From DAOOOW01 sp035387885 (GTDB lineage: Bacteria > Patescibacteriota > Patescibacteriia > UBA2196): a stretch of 44,219 bases of DNA. Location: positions 1 to 44,219 of the forward strand of contig DAOOOW010000008.1 of assembly GCA_035387885.1 (NCBI GenBank), written 5' to 3'. The notes under the pieces were generated by a model. The model worked only from the letters and a program-made list of their open reading frames with translations. It made no database searches and was not told where the DNA came from. Position numbers and translations under genes: made by a program. This document shows positions 31,704 to 39,457 of this stretch, one piece after another; the stretch's first letter is position 1, and the number at the start of each line of letters is the position of its first letter.

Positions 31704-33662
31704 TTGAAATATATGGAAAACGCTAATTTTCTCAAACAAAAATACGATTTGCACAACAGTGAAGAAGTTGAGGTAGCGGCTTTGCGCACCGAACAAAGCG
31801 CGGGCGAAAAAGTGCCGCAAAATCCCGATGACCGGATTCAGAACTACCTTGACCGGCTAAAGCGCTTGGCCTTGGATCCGGACAAAGAACAATCCAAAAA
31901 AGTTTTAAACAACGAATCGCGGCCAAGGGCACTATCCTTGCTTAGAGAAATGGTAATGAATAAATATGTCAGGCCGAATAAAGAAAAGATGGCGGAAGGC
32001 GCGGCCAGAGTTGAAGAACGGGCCGCTCGGGAAATGGGCATGGAAACGCATTATGGCGAAGCAGAACTGGAACAAAGAGGCGAAATTGCCGTGGCTGATT
32101 TGGAAAAATCTCTGGATAATTGGATTATGTATCTTTCCGACCAAAATGAACCATATCCAACCTGGTTCAGGTATTACGCCTTTCGCAATGTTTTGGATAT
32201 GGGAGATTTTGATAAAGACAAAGGAGAGTTTACCAAGCGCTCCCAAGGCAGCACTAAGCTGTTCCCTGATATAGACCGTGGCGCTTTGGCTTTTGTGGAG
32301 GAAAGAATCGAGGCCGCCAAAAACCCGTCCACGCTTGAAAAAATACAGCAAGCCCAAAAGACGGCCGGTACTCCGGCCGATCAGCTGCTTACTAAAACTC
32401 AAGCCGAAGCTTTCGCTAAGATGAATTTTTCCAAACAATATACCGAGGGCATTAGGCAAAATGGTGAAATAACTCCGGAAATGAGGGAAATAACCGAAGG
32501 CAAGTGGGTAAAATATCAAAAAGGAACCGACCCGACCGCTCTCTGGGCTTCTCTTCAGAACAAAGGCACGGCTTGGTGCACCAAGGGTTTTGGCACGGCT
32601 GAAACTCAGCTTAATGGTGGAGATTTTTATGTTTACTATACTAATGACAGAACCGGCAAACCGGCTATTCCCAGAATTGCCATCCGCATGCAAGAAGATA
32701 GTATAGGTGAAGTTAGAGGCGTGGCTGATAATCAGCAGAATCTTGAAGGCAATATGGCGGAAATCGCCGAAACCAAAATGAACGAACTGCCGGGAGCCGA
32801 ACCATACCGCAAGAAATCCGGCGACATGAAACAGCTCACGGCTATTGAGAAAAAAATAAAGCAAGGCCAAAAATTGGATAAAAATGAACTGGTATTTTTA
32901 TATGAAATTGATCAGCCGATTGAGGGTTTTGGGTATGACCGCGACCCGCGCATCGTGGAAATAATCCAAGAGAGAAATAAAGAAGAAGACGCGCCGATCA
33001 TTTTTGAATGCGCGCCCGAACAAATCGCCAAAACGCCGTCGGAAATCAACGAAAATACTAAAGCTTATATTGGAAAATTGGAGCCAGGAATATTTGATTT
33101 GATCCAAAAATACAACCTTGAGAATGTCTATACTTCTTTCCCTGAAGGAAAAATAGAGCGCGGCGTTCTCCAGATTGGCGTAATGTCAAAAGAGGAATTG
33201 GAAAAAGAAATCAGAGGCAAAAAAGACGAAAGCGGTAAAAATTATCAAATTTCAGATTTGGCCAAAAGCATGATGGACAACTCTGATTTTACGACCGCTG
33301 AAAAATCCGAGGAAGTTAAACTAGTAAAATTGAAGGTCAGCGATTTAGGTTTTGGCGATAAAAATCCGACAACCGATGAAATTTTTAAGAGAATTAAAGA
33401 ATTGGGTTTGGAGCTCTGCCCGGCCGAAACCGGTCCGCAACTAAGAATTAATTACGAAAAGGCTTTTAAGAAAAAACAGCCGATGAATGAATATCTTCGC
33501 GTTGGCATGAAACAAATAGCCGACTCCGATGGCGACCCAGGCCTCTTCGACGTGGATCGCGACGTCAGTGGTTCGTGGCTGTTCCGTGATTGGGCGTTAC
33601 CGGACTTCAAGTGGAATTCTGACGATCGGTTCGTCTTCCGCTTCCGCAAGTGTGAAACTTAA
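31704..33662 (+). CDS. DGR target protein with C-terminal variable region
   Basis: 652 aa from TTG 31704, chosen because AAGGA lies 9 nt before it; ATG 31713 is the alternative. The N-terminal two thirds are charged and helical, without signal peptide. A conserved-looking core reads WASLQNKGTAWCTKGFGTAETQLNGGDFYVYYTNDRTGKPAIPRIAIRMQ; I have no named domain for it. The last 45 residues (DSDGDPGLFDVDRDVSGSWLFRDWALPDFKWNSDDRFVFRFRK) are encoded by the variable repeat and fit the C-type-lectin-like ends of DGR targets. Codons hit by mutation change surface-type positions while the GSW, W and FVFRFR frame stays. GC content is higher than in the flanks. The gene converges on, and overlaps by 4 bp, the reverse transcriptase gene. 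The ligand is unknown. Confidence 0.88.
   Translation: MKYMENANFLKQKYDLHNSEEVEVAALRTEQSAGEKVPQNPDDRIQNYLDRLKRLALDPDKEQSKKVLNNESRPRALSLLREMVMNKYVRPNKEKMAEGAARVEERAAREMGMETHYGEAELEQRGEIAVADLEKSLDNWIMYLSDQNEPYPTWFRYYAFRNVLDMGDFDKDKGEFTKRSQGSTKLFPDIDRGALAFVEERIEAAKNPSTLEKIQQAQKTAGTPADQLLTKTQAEAFAKMNFSKQYTEGIRQNGEITPEMREITEGKWVKYQKGTDPTALWASLQNKGTAWCTKGFGTAETQLNGGDFYVYYTNDRTGKPAIPRIAIRMQEDSIGEVRGVADNQQNLEGNMAEIAETKMNELPGAEPYRKKSGDMKQLTAIEKKIKQGQKLDKNELVFLYEIDQPIEGFGYDRDPRIVEIIQERNKEEDAPIIFECAPEQIAKTPSEINENTKAYIGKLEPGIFDLIQKYNLENVYTSFPEGKIERGVLQIGVMSKEELEKEIRGKKDESGKNYQISDLAKSMMDNSDFTTAEKSEEVKLVKLKVSDLGFGDKNPTTDEIFKRIKELGLELCPAETGPQLRINYEKAFKKKQPMNEYLRVGMKQIADSDGDPGLFDVDRDVSGSWLFRDWALPDFKWNSDDRFVFRFRKCET
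33520..33646 (+). other. DGR variable repeat (VR)
   Basis: 127 bp at the 3' end of the target gene aligning without gaps to the template repeat (minus strand of 35106-35232). By hand, 18 positions differ. In 17 the template has A and VR has G, T or C; the other is template G, VR A. The last 30 bp, ending GTCTTCCGCTTCCG, are identical and represent the initiation-of-homing end. Confidence 0.95.
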
Positions 33663-34735
33663 TTTTTTTGTCTCTTTGCTTTTGATTCTTTGATTTTTGG
33701 GCACTTTTGTTGAAAAAATAATTTTTGTTCCGGATCTGTTAATCGTTCAATTATTTTTTGCTGAAGTTTGTAAGTATCGCCATACGACAGAAGCCCTGAG
33801 TAGGAAGTCAAAGATTTTTCTTTCAAATTTTTTAGCATTCTTTTTTTGCTGGCGGTCCGTAGAACCCGATGATGCGGAAAATTCGCCCATCCCAAAAAGT
33901 CCATGCCGGAAGCAATTGTTTTTACGAATACTTTGTCCGGATGAAGCGACAATTTAAGGTAATTTTTGAGAAAAGACGATATTATCGGGAGAATATTTTC
34001 CAAATATTTTTTACTTTCGTGGAAAATTACAAAATCATCGGCATATCTAATGTAACAGGTGATTTTTAGATCTTGTTTTATGAAGTGGTCAAATTCATTC
34101 ATGTAAATATTGACCAGAAGCTGGCTGGTAAGATTGCCTAACGGCAATCCGATATCAGGATTGTTTCCCGCATGGAAGCTGTTTATGATTTTTTCAAGAA
34201 GCCAGATGATATTTTCATCAGGAATTTTTCTCCGCAGAATGCCAAGCAGAATTCCGTGATTGATATTGGCGAAGAATTTTCTAATATCGCCCTTTAATAT
34301 CCAAGCCGTTCCGGTGTTGTTGTGCGATGCTTTTCTTTCGAATTCGCGAAAACGGTTCAGGGCGCGATGCGTGCCTTTCCCGAGGCGGCAGGAATATGAA
34401 TCGAAAATGAATTTTGGGTCGAAATACGGATAAAGAACGCGGTAAATGGCATGATGAAGCAGGCGGTCTCGAACATTAGCCTTGTGAATATCGCGCGGTT
34501 TTGGGTCATTAATTTTGAAGGATTCATAGGAGCCGTGTTGATAGGTTTTGGATATAAGTTCGCGATGCAAGTTGAGAATATTATCAGAAAGAGCTATGGA
34601 AAAATTTTTCACATCCTGGCGTTCCCGTTTGCCGCGTAAAAATTCTTGCCAGGCGGACAGTAAATTTTCTACGGAAATAATATAATCAAAAATATGATCA
34701 ACCCGTCTTTTACTCTCTCTCTCTAATGTTTCCAT
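33659..34735 (-). CDS. DGR reverse transcriptase
   Basis: About 358 aa from ATG 34735 (METLERESKRRVDHIFDYI); the frame is open to TTG 34741. RT motifs: HHAIYRVLYPYFDPKFIFDSYSCRLGKGTHRALNRF, LKGDIRKFFANINHGILL (catalytic D), the DGR-typical GLPLGNLTSQLLVNIYMNEFDHF, the active-site YIRYADDFVIF (YADD at about 231-234) and FLGW. The enzyme copies TR RNA with adenine misincorporation and, with Avd, sends the cDNA into VR. It is convergent with the target gene and divergent from avd, 25 bp apart. There is no strong ribosome site. Confidence 0.95.
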   Translation of the reverse strand: METLERESKRRVDHIFDYIISVENLLSAWQEFLRGKRERQDVKNFSIALSDNILNLHRELISKTYQHGSYESFKINDPKPRDIHKANVRDRLLHHAIYRVLYPYFDPKFIFDSYSCRLGKGTHRALNRFREFERKASHNNTGTAWILKGDIRKFFANINHGILLGILRRKIPDENIIWLLEKIINSFHAGNNPDIGLPLGNLTSQLLVNIYMNEFDHFIKQDLKITCYIRYADDFVIFHESKKYLENILPIISSFLKNYLKLSLHPDKVFVKTIASGMDFLGWANFPHHRVLRTASKKRMLKNLKEKSLTSYSGLLSYGDTYKLQQKIIERLTDPEQKLFFQQKCPKIKESKAKRQKN

Positions 34736-34760
34736 TCTCAATAGAGTTAAGGAGGGGTAT

Positions 34761-35084
34761 TTGGTTTGGCTTAAAATTGTTCCGCATATCGCTAAGGGAG
34801 CGCGTTATACGATCGGCTCCAGAATTGAAAATAAGTTCATTGATTTATTAGAGCTCTCTTACTTGGCTTATTTCGCCGAAAAGGAGAAAAAGGTGGAGAG
34901 GATTTCTCGATGCATCCTTATTTTAGATACTTTAAAATTTTTCGTTTTAACAGCTTGGGAGGGGAAGGTTATTTCTAATAAACAATATGAAGAGATTGTT
35001 TTAAAATTGGATGAGATTGGCCGGATGCTCGGTGGCTGGAAGAAGAGCCTTGCCAATCCGGAAAAGAAAAACCGCAACATATAA
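34761..35084 (+). CDS. avd: DGR accessory variability determinant (Avd)
   Basis: 107 aa from TTG 34761, with GGAGGGG 3 nt upstream. The sequence IPHIAKGARYTIGSRIENKFIDLLELSYLAYF..LILDTLKFFVLTAWEGKVISNKQYEEIVLKLDEIGRMLGGWKKSLANP is the Avd/four-helix-bundle (23S rRNA intervening-sequence-like) family, including the GRMLGGWxKS signature. Avd forms a basic pentameric barrel that binds RT and TR RNA. Unusually, it lies on the strand opposite to RT and TR, so a TR-RT transcript would run antisense through it. The stop codon lies within the TR terminator hairpin. Confidence 0.9.
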   Translation: MVWLKIVPHIAKGARYTIGSRIENKFIDLLELSYLAYFAEKEKKVERISRCILILDTLKFFVLTAWEGKVISNKQYEEIVLKLDEIGRMLGGWKKSLANPEKKNRNI

Positions 35085-35092
35085 AGTTGCGG
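35072..35092 (-). terminator. Intrinsic terminator after the template repeat
   Basis: CCGCAAC/GTTGCGG with a 7-nt loop, followed on the minus strand by TTTTTCTTTT. It lies 14 bp past the TR 3' end and overlaps the avd stop codon, so it would define the 3' end of the TR RNA. Confidence 0.75.
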
Positions 35093-35105
35093 AAGAAAAC
35101 AGTTT

Positions 35106-35232
35106 CGGAAGCGGAAGACGAACCGATTGTCAGAATTCCACTTGTTGTCCGGTTTCGCCCAATTATTGTTCAGCCACGAACCATTGTCGTCGCGATTCAC
35201 GTTGAAGATGCTCGGGTTGCCATCGGAGTCGG
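35106..35232 (-). other. DGR template repeat (TR)
   Basis: Minus-strand copy of VR. Read in the VR frame it encodes DSDGNPSIFNVNRDDNGSWLNNNWAKPDNKWNSDNRFVFRFR. The AAC/AAT codons (nine of them at changed positions) are the mutagenic sites. It differs from VR at 17 adenines and one other base. Confidence 0.95.
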
Positions 35233-35820
35233 TTTGTGCGGCGCGCCTTCTTTATCACTGCCCGTCTAGGGCGGTTAATGCCGGAGATTAGGCTGTATTT
35301 TATTTCTGATCGAAAATCAGACAGCGCATCGCACTAAGTGTTTTCTTTTTCATTGATCCAAAAACGAATCCTCCGCTAAAAGCCTTAGCCGTTCGCGCTC
35401 TCAATCCGTTCTGAATAGAATAGGTCTTGAAAAGCCGTAGCCGTTCAATATAACCAATCTAAAAGAGATTATAACATAATTTACGACGCTCTGGTAGTTT
35501 AGGGATAGTTCCTCTTTTAATCTTTAAAAAACAGAAAATAAAATAACGAGAAGCCAAGAAAAATAATCAATATTTTTTGCTTTTCTTTCCGCGCCTTCGG
35601 CGCGGATGGGGGCGTTTCTTTTATTTCGCCTGCGGCGGAATTAAAAATAAAATTGGGGGGGCTTTCATCCGGCCTCCGGCCGGATGCTTTTTTTGCTCAT
35701 CCCGCCTCTGGTGGGATACTTTTTTCCTTTTTCTTTTTAAAATTCACCGTCCGGATTTTCTTCAAAAAAAGTTCGAACTTCGTTCAAAAAACACCGAAAT
35801 TATAGCATTTATATTTTAAT
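35233..35820. other. Non-coding spacer: TR leader and GC-rich hairpins
   Basis: No gene is supported. For the minus strand a TATAAT at 35468-35473 (weak -35) could start the TR transcript, giving a leader of about 230 nt. From 35589 onward there is a series of compact palindromes: CCGCGCC/GGCGCGG, CGCCTGCGGCG, CCGGCCTCCGGCCGG followed by a T-run, TCCCGCC/GGTGGGA. These look like dispersed repeats or terminators at the right edge of the DGR island. Confidence 0.5.
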
Positions 35821-36615
35821 ATGTACCAAAAAATAATTAAAGATTTAGAAAAATTAAAAAATCCTGCTAAAGCTAAAATCTTACAAGGCTTTTTTAAGAC
35901 AGGCCTTGATCAATACGGCGAAGGTGATGTTTTTTTAGGCATTACTGTGCCAGAGCAAAGACAAGTGGCTAAAAAATATCTTCAGAATACAGACCTAGCT
36001 GATCTACAAAAAATGTTAAATTCTAAAATTCATGAACACCGTTTAGTGGCTTTATTAATATTGGTTGCAAAATTTAATTCTTTAGATTGTCATTCTCGCG
36101 CAAGCGGGAACCCAGGAATCGCTACTCATCACAAAACAAATTTTCTGGATCCCCGCCTCCGCGGGAATGCCACAAAATACCTAGACAAAAAGAAAATCTT
36201 CGAATTTTACTTAAAAAACACTCAACATATTAACAATTGGGATTTGGTGGATTTAAGCGCACCCAATATTGTGGGTAAACATTTATTTTCTATTAAAGAC
36301 ACAAAAATCATATATAAATTAGTCCGCTCAAAAAATCTTTGGGAACGCAGAATCAGTGTTTTGGCCACCTTTACCTTTATCAAAGAAAATCAATTTGCTG
36401 ATGCTCTTAAAATCGCTAAAATTTTATTAACCGACAAACACGATTTGATTCATAAAGCCGTGGGCTGGATGCTGCGAGAAATTGGTAAAAGAGATGTAAA
36501 AACTTTGGAAGAATTTCTCAATAAACATTATAAAACCATGCCCCGCACCATGCTACGCTATGCTATTGAAAAATTAGACGATAAAAAAAGAAAATTTTAT
36601 TTAAACAAAACATGA
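35821..36615 (+). CDS. AlkD-like DNA alkylation repair protein with an in-frame repeat insert
   Basis: 264 aa. The HEAT-like family pattern is clear: GDVFLGITVPEQRQVAKKYL near the start, HEHRLVALLILV, NNWDLVDLSAPNIVGKHLF, LVRSKNLWERRISVLATFTFIKENQF, DLIHKAVGWMLREIGKRD and MPRTMLRYAIEKL near the end. Such proteins are glycosylases that remove bulky N3/N7 alkyl bases without base flipping. Residues about 90-118 (CHSRASGNPGIATHHKTNFLDPRLRGNAT) come from a REP-like repeat that keeps the frame, so the protein is probably still made with an extra loop between two helical repeats. The stop overlaps the next start (ATGA). Confidence 0.88.
   Translation: MYQKIIKDLEKLKNPAKAKILQGFFKTGLDQYGEGDVFLGITVPEQRQVAKKYLQNTDLADLQKMLNSKIHEHRLVALLILVAKFNSLDCHSRASGNPGIATHHKTNFLDPRLRGNATKYLDKKKIFEFYLKNTQHINNWDLVDLSAPNIVGKHLFSIKDTKIIYKLVRSKNLWERRISVLATFTFIKENQFADALKIAKILLTDKHDLIHKAVGWMLREIGKRDVKTLEEFLNKHYKTMPRTMLRYAIEKLDDKKRKFYLNKT
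36089..36173. repeat. REP-like repeat inserted in frame in the alkD-like gene
   Basis: TGTCATTCTCGCGCAAGCGGGAA at the left and CTGGATCCCCGCCTCCGCGG.. GAATGCCAC at the right, about 85 bp, the same type as 21.1-21.2 kb and 38.4 kb. It is translated without a stop. Confidence 0.8.
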
Positions 36616-37847
36616 AAATTATCAAACCCGAACTCCTAGCTCCGGTCCAAGATTATATCACTCTTAAAGCCGCTCTAGAAAATGGCGCAGATGCGGTTTA
36701 TTTTGGTATTGTTGGTTTTAACATGCGGGCCAACGCCAAAAATTTTGCTCTTAAAGATTTGAAAAAAATCGCGCAACTTTGTCATAAACAAAATGTTAAA
36801 GCTTATTTAGCTCTCAATACTATTGTTTTTGATAATGAACTAAAAAATGTAGAAAAAATTTTAAAAACAGCCAAAAAAGCAGGAGTTGACGCAATTATTG
36901 CTTGGGATATGGCAGTGGTTACTTTGGCTAAAAAATTAAAATTAGAAGTTCATTTAAGTACCCAAGCTAGTGTGGCCAATAGCCAAGCGGCCGTTTTTTA
37001 TAAAAATCAAGGCATTAAAAGAATTGTTTTAGCCAGAGAATGCACTTTAGAACAAATTAAAAAAATAAAAAAACAAACAAAAATAAATTTAGAACTCTTT
37101 ATTCATGGAGCCATGTGTGTTTCGCAGTCTGGTCGCTGTTTTTTGTCAGAATTTTTATATAATAAGTCGGCCAACAGAGGCGCCTGTCTGCAACCTTGTC
37201 GCCGAGAATATTTAATTAAACAAATTGAAGGGGAAGAAGAATTGATTTTGGGGCAAAATTATGTGTTGAGTCCAAAAGATTTATGCACTTTACCATTTTT
37301 AGAAAAAATTTTAGAGGCAGGTGTAGCTTCTTTAAAAATTGAAGGGCGTAATCGTAATCCAGAATATGTAGCCACTGTCACCAAAGTTTATCGCGGGGCT
37401 ATTGACTGGCATTTTAAGAATAAAGGCAAAAACGGTTGGCAAAAAAAGTGGGCTGAATTAAAAAATAATTTAATGAAAGAATTAGAAAAAGTTTATCATC
37501 GAGGCTTGAGTAGTGGTTTTTATTTAGGGCAACCCATTAATCAATGGTCCGAAAGTTATGGTAGCCAAGCCACGGAACAAAAAATACATTTGGGTAAAGT
37601 TTTACATTATTATCCCAAAATTCAGGTAGCAGAAATTTTAATTCAAGCTAATAAAAAATTAACACTTGATGAGGAAATTATTTTTGAAGGCGAGAAAATT
37701 GGCATTATTAAACAAAAAGTTTTATCTATGCAAATAAATCATAAAAAAATTAAATCAGCTCAACAAGATGATATCATAGCTATTAAAACAGAAAAACCCG
37801 TTTGTAAAAATGATTTAGTTTATAAATTAATAAAAAGAGTGTTATAA
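36612..37847 (+). CDS. Peptidase U32 family protein (TrhP/YhbU-like)
   Basis: 411 aa. It starts KPELLAPVQDYITLKAALENGADAVYFGIVGFNMRANAKNF, then VHLSTQASVANSQAAVFYKNQGIKRIVLARECTLEQI, and the U32 signature ELFIHGAMCVSQSGRCFLS followed by RGACLQPCRREY; the cysteines would hold the iron-sulfur cluster seen in this family. TrhP-type members carry out prephenate-dependent hydroxylation of tRNA U34; others were described as collagenases. The start overlaps the alkD-like stop by 4 bp, so the two are translationally coupled, and the exonuclease gene follows 7 bp later. Confidence 0.9.
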   Translation: MKIIKPELLAPVQDYITLKAALENGADAVYFGIVGFNMRANAKNFALKDLKKIAQLCHKQNVKAYLALNTIVFDNELKNVEKILKTAKKAGVDAIIAWDMAVVTLAKKLKLEVHLSTQASVANSQAAVFYKNQGIKRIVLARECTLEQIKKIKKQTKINLELFIHGAMCVSQSGRCFLSEFLYNKSANRGACLQPCRREYLIKQIEGEEELILGQNYVLSPKDLCTLPFLEKILEAGVASLKIEGRNRNPEYVATVTKVYRGAIDWHFKNKGKNGWQKKWAELKNNLMKELEKVYHRGLSSGFYLGQPINQWSESYGSQATEQKIHLGKVLHYYPKIQVAEILIQANKKLTLDEEIIFEGEKIGIIKQKVLSMQINHKKIKSAQQDDIIAIKTEKPVCKNDLVYKLIKRVL

Positions 37848-37854
37848 TTATTTT

Positions 37855-38385
37855 ATGAAATTAGTTCTAGATATTGAAACTCAAAATTCTTTTAAAGATA
37901 TCGGCGGCAAAGCAAATTTGTCTTTACTTAAAATATCCTTGGTTGGTGTTTATAATTATGCAACCAATGAATATTCAACCTTTCTAGAGCCAGAGTTAGA
38001 CCAACTGGAAGAATTATTAAAACATTCCGAATTAGTTATTGGTTATAATTTATTTGATTTTGATTATCCAGTTCTAGCTACTTATCTAAAAAATATAAGT
38101 TTTAATAATCTAAAAACTTTGGACATTTTAACTGTGGTAGATAAATATTTGGGCTATAAAATTCGTCTGGAAGATGTGGCTCAAGGAACATTGGGTCTTG
38201 GAAAAAGTGGCTCTGGACTTGATGCTATTGAATATTGGCGCACTGGTCAAATAGAAAAATTAAAAAAATATTGTTTAAAAGATGTGGAAGTAACTAAAGA
38301 TGTTTATGAATATGGTTTGCAAAATAAAATGATTAAATTTAAAAGTAGCTGGGAAACTTATGATATTCCAGTTGATTGGCATTAG
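37855..38385 (+). CDS. DEDD-type 3'-5' exonuclease (RNase H-like fold)
   Basis: 176 aa. Motif I LVLDIETQNSFKDIGG (D, E), motif II VIGYNLFDFDYPVL (GYNxxxFD), motif III YCLKDVEVTKDVYEYG (YxxxD). The layout is that of stand-alone YprB/PolB-type exonuclease domains. It would degrade or trim nucleic acid in a repair context, in line with the coupled alkD-like gene. All expected acidic residues are present. It is the third gene of the alkD-U32 operon. Confidence 0.82.
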   Translation: MKLVLDIETQNSFKDIGGKANLSLLKISLVGVYNYATNEYSTFLEPELDQLEELLKHSELVIGYNLFDFDYPVLATYLKNISFNNLKTLDILTVVDKYLGYKIRLEDVAQGTLGLGKSGSGLDAIEYWRTGQIEKLKKYCLKDVEVTKDVYEYGLQNKMIKFKSSWETYDIPVDWH

Positions 38386-38415
38386 TTTTCCCTTTGTTGT
38401 CCACAATGCGTTTTT

Positions 38416-38557
38416 GTCATCCCCGCGCAGGCGGGGATCCAGGCGAGTTAAACTAGTGCTTTGATAAAATTTTTTATCTTTAATTACTTTCTATAACATT
38501 GTTTTCTGAATTCCAGCTCTGCCCGCCTGATTCTCGGCGAGGCTGGCTGGAATGACA
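38416..38557. repeat. REP-like repeats between exonuclease and methyltransferase genes
   Basis: Two units: 38416-38448 (GTCATCCCCGCGCAGGCGGGGATCC) and 38506-38557 (GAATTCCAGC..GGCTGGCTGGAATGACA). The right end of the second supplies the -35 region of the next promoter. Confidence 0.75.
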
Positions 38558-38580
38558 CAACACACTATTTGTGCTATAAT
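38552..38580 (+). promoter_or_regulatory. Promoter whose -35 box is the end of a REP-like repeat
   Basis: ATGACA (38552-38557, the repeat's terminal GGAATGACA), 17 bp, TATAAT (38575-38580). Six bases separate the -10 box from ATG 38587, so the mRNA should be leaderless. Confidence 0.7.
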
Positions 38581-38586
38581 ATATTT

Positions 38587-39150
38587 ATGAACAACAAACA
38601 ACATGTACCAGGTGGCAACGAACTTCTTAATCCGACCGATTTAATTACCAATAAACTGGGAGTTTTTTATGGTGCTAAAGTAGCTGATCTTGGTTGCGGT
38701 GGCGCTGGTTTTTTTGCTTTGCAAAATGCCCAAATCGTTGGCCCCGAAGGTCTGGTCTATGCTGTTGATGTGCTTAAGTCTGTCCTCTCAACTGTTGATA
38801 CCAAGGCCAAACTTTTGGGCTTGCGCAATGTCAAAACAATTTGGTCTAATTTAGAAAAATATGGTGCCACTAAAATTAATAACGAATCTTTGGATTTTGC
38901 TTTATTGATTAATATTTTATTTCAAAATAAAAATCATACGGAAATTTTAATGGAAACAGCTAGGATGCTTAAAAAAGGTGGTAAAATTTTAGTGGTTGAT
39001 TGGAAAGAAGGCCGCTTCCCCATTGGACCAAAAATTGAAGATAAAATTAAACCAGCAGATATTGTGGTTATGGCTCAGAAAATAAATTTAACTATCGAAA
39101 AAGAATTTGATGCTGGCCAATTTCATTATGGCATGGTGTTGGTGAAATAA
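38587..39150 (+). CDS. Class I SAM-dependent methyltransferase
   Basis: 187 aa from ATG 38587. SAM-binding motif I VADLGCGGAGFFAL, motif II VYAVDV, motif IV-like LDFALLINILFQN, then MLKKGGKILVVDWKEGRFPIGP. It fits the Methyltransf_11/31 group (UbiE-like). The substrate cannot be told. It is expressed from its own leaderless promoter right after a REP-like repeat. Confidence 0.85.
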   Translation: MNNKQHVPGGNELLNPTDLITNKLGVFYGAKVADLGCGGAGFFALQNAQIVGPEGLVYAVDVLKSVLSTVDTKAKLLGLRNVKTIWSNLEKYGATKINNESLDFALLINILFQNKNHTEILMETARMLKKGGKILVVDWKEGRFPIGPKIEDKIKPADIVVMAQKINLTIEKEFDAGQFHYGMVLVK

Positions 39151-39420
39151 TTTATTTTTTTTGTAGAGGCGGGTTTTAAACCCGCCTTTTTTGTTTGTAG
39201 AGACACACCAATGGCGTGTCTCTACCGTGTAATTACGTTTTGTTTGTAGGGGCAAAAAATCTTTTGCCCATCGTGTTGAAAATCCCTGCCTTTTTTCCCC
39301 TCTCCTTAGTAAGGAGAGGGCAGAGAGAGGTATTTTGTCAGAGGAGGTGGCTATATTTTTCCATAACAAAAAATCCCCACAAATAAATGAAAAAAATTTT
39401 AAATTTAAAATAAAATAAAA
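39151..39420. other. Non-coding spacer with small palindromes
   Basis: No supported gene. It contains GGCGGGTTTTAAACCCGCC followed by a T-run (39167-39190, a likely terminator of the methyltransferase gene), GAGACACACCAATGGCGTGTCTC (39200-39222) and CCCTCTCCTTAGTAAGGAGAGGG (39298-39320), related to the repeat upstream of smc. Confidence 0.6.
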
Positions 39421-39423
39421 AAA

Positions 39424-39448
39424 CCGAGAGAAGGTACAATTCTCTCGG
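39424..39448 (-). terminator. Intrinsic terminator of the 55-aa gene
   Basis: CCGAGAGAA/TTCTCTCGG with a 7-nt loop, followed on the minus strand by TTTTTTT. Confidence 0.8.
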
Positions 39449-39457
39449 CTGTTTAGT

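Noticed and set aside
31932..32870. 312-aa minus-strand frame inside the DGR target gene
   Set aside because: Antisense shadow. The plus-strand frame is longer, has a start with AAGGA and contains the VR in frame.
34868..35200. 110-aa minus-strand frame running through the template repeat
   Set aside because: TR is a non-coding template. The frame encodes a VR-like peptide only because TR mirrors VR, and it then continues antisense through avd.
31386..35820. Attachment-site duplication of the tRNA-Ser 3' end at the far side of the DGR island
   Set aside because: I looked for GGTTCGAATCC..CGCTTCC-like sequence up to 35.8 kb and saw no copy.
39088..39369. 93-aa minus-strand frame after the methyltransferase gene
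   Set aside because: It overlaps the 3' end of the methyltransferase gene, lacks a convincing start, and covers palindromic repeats.
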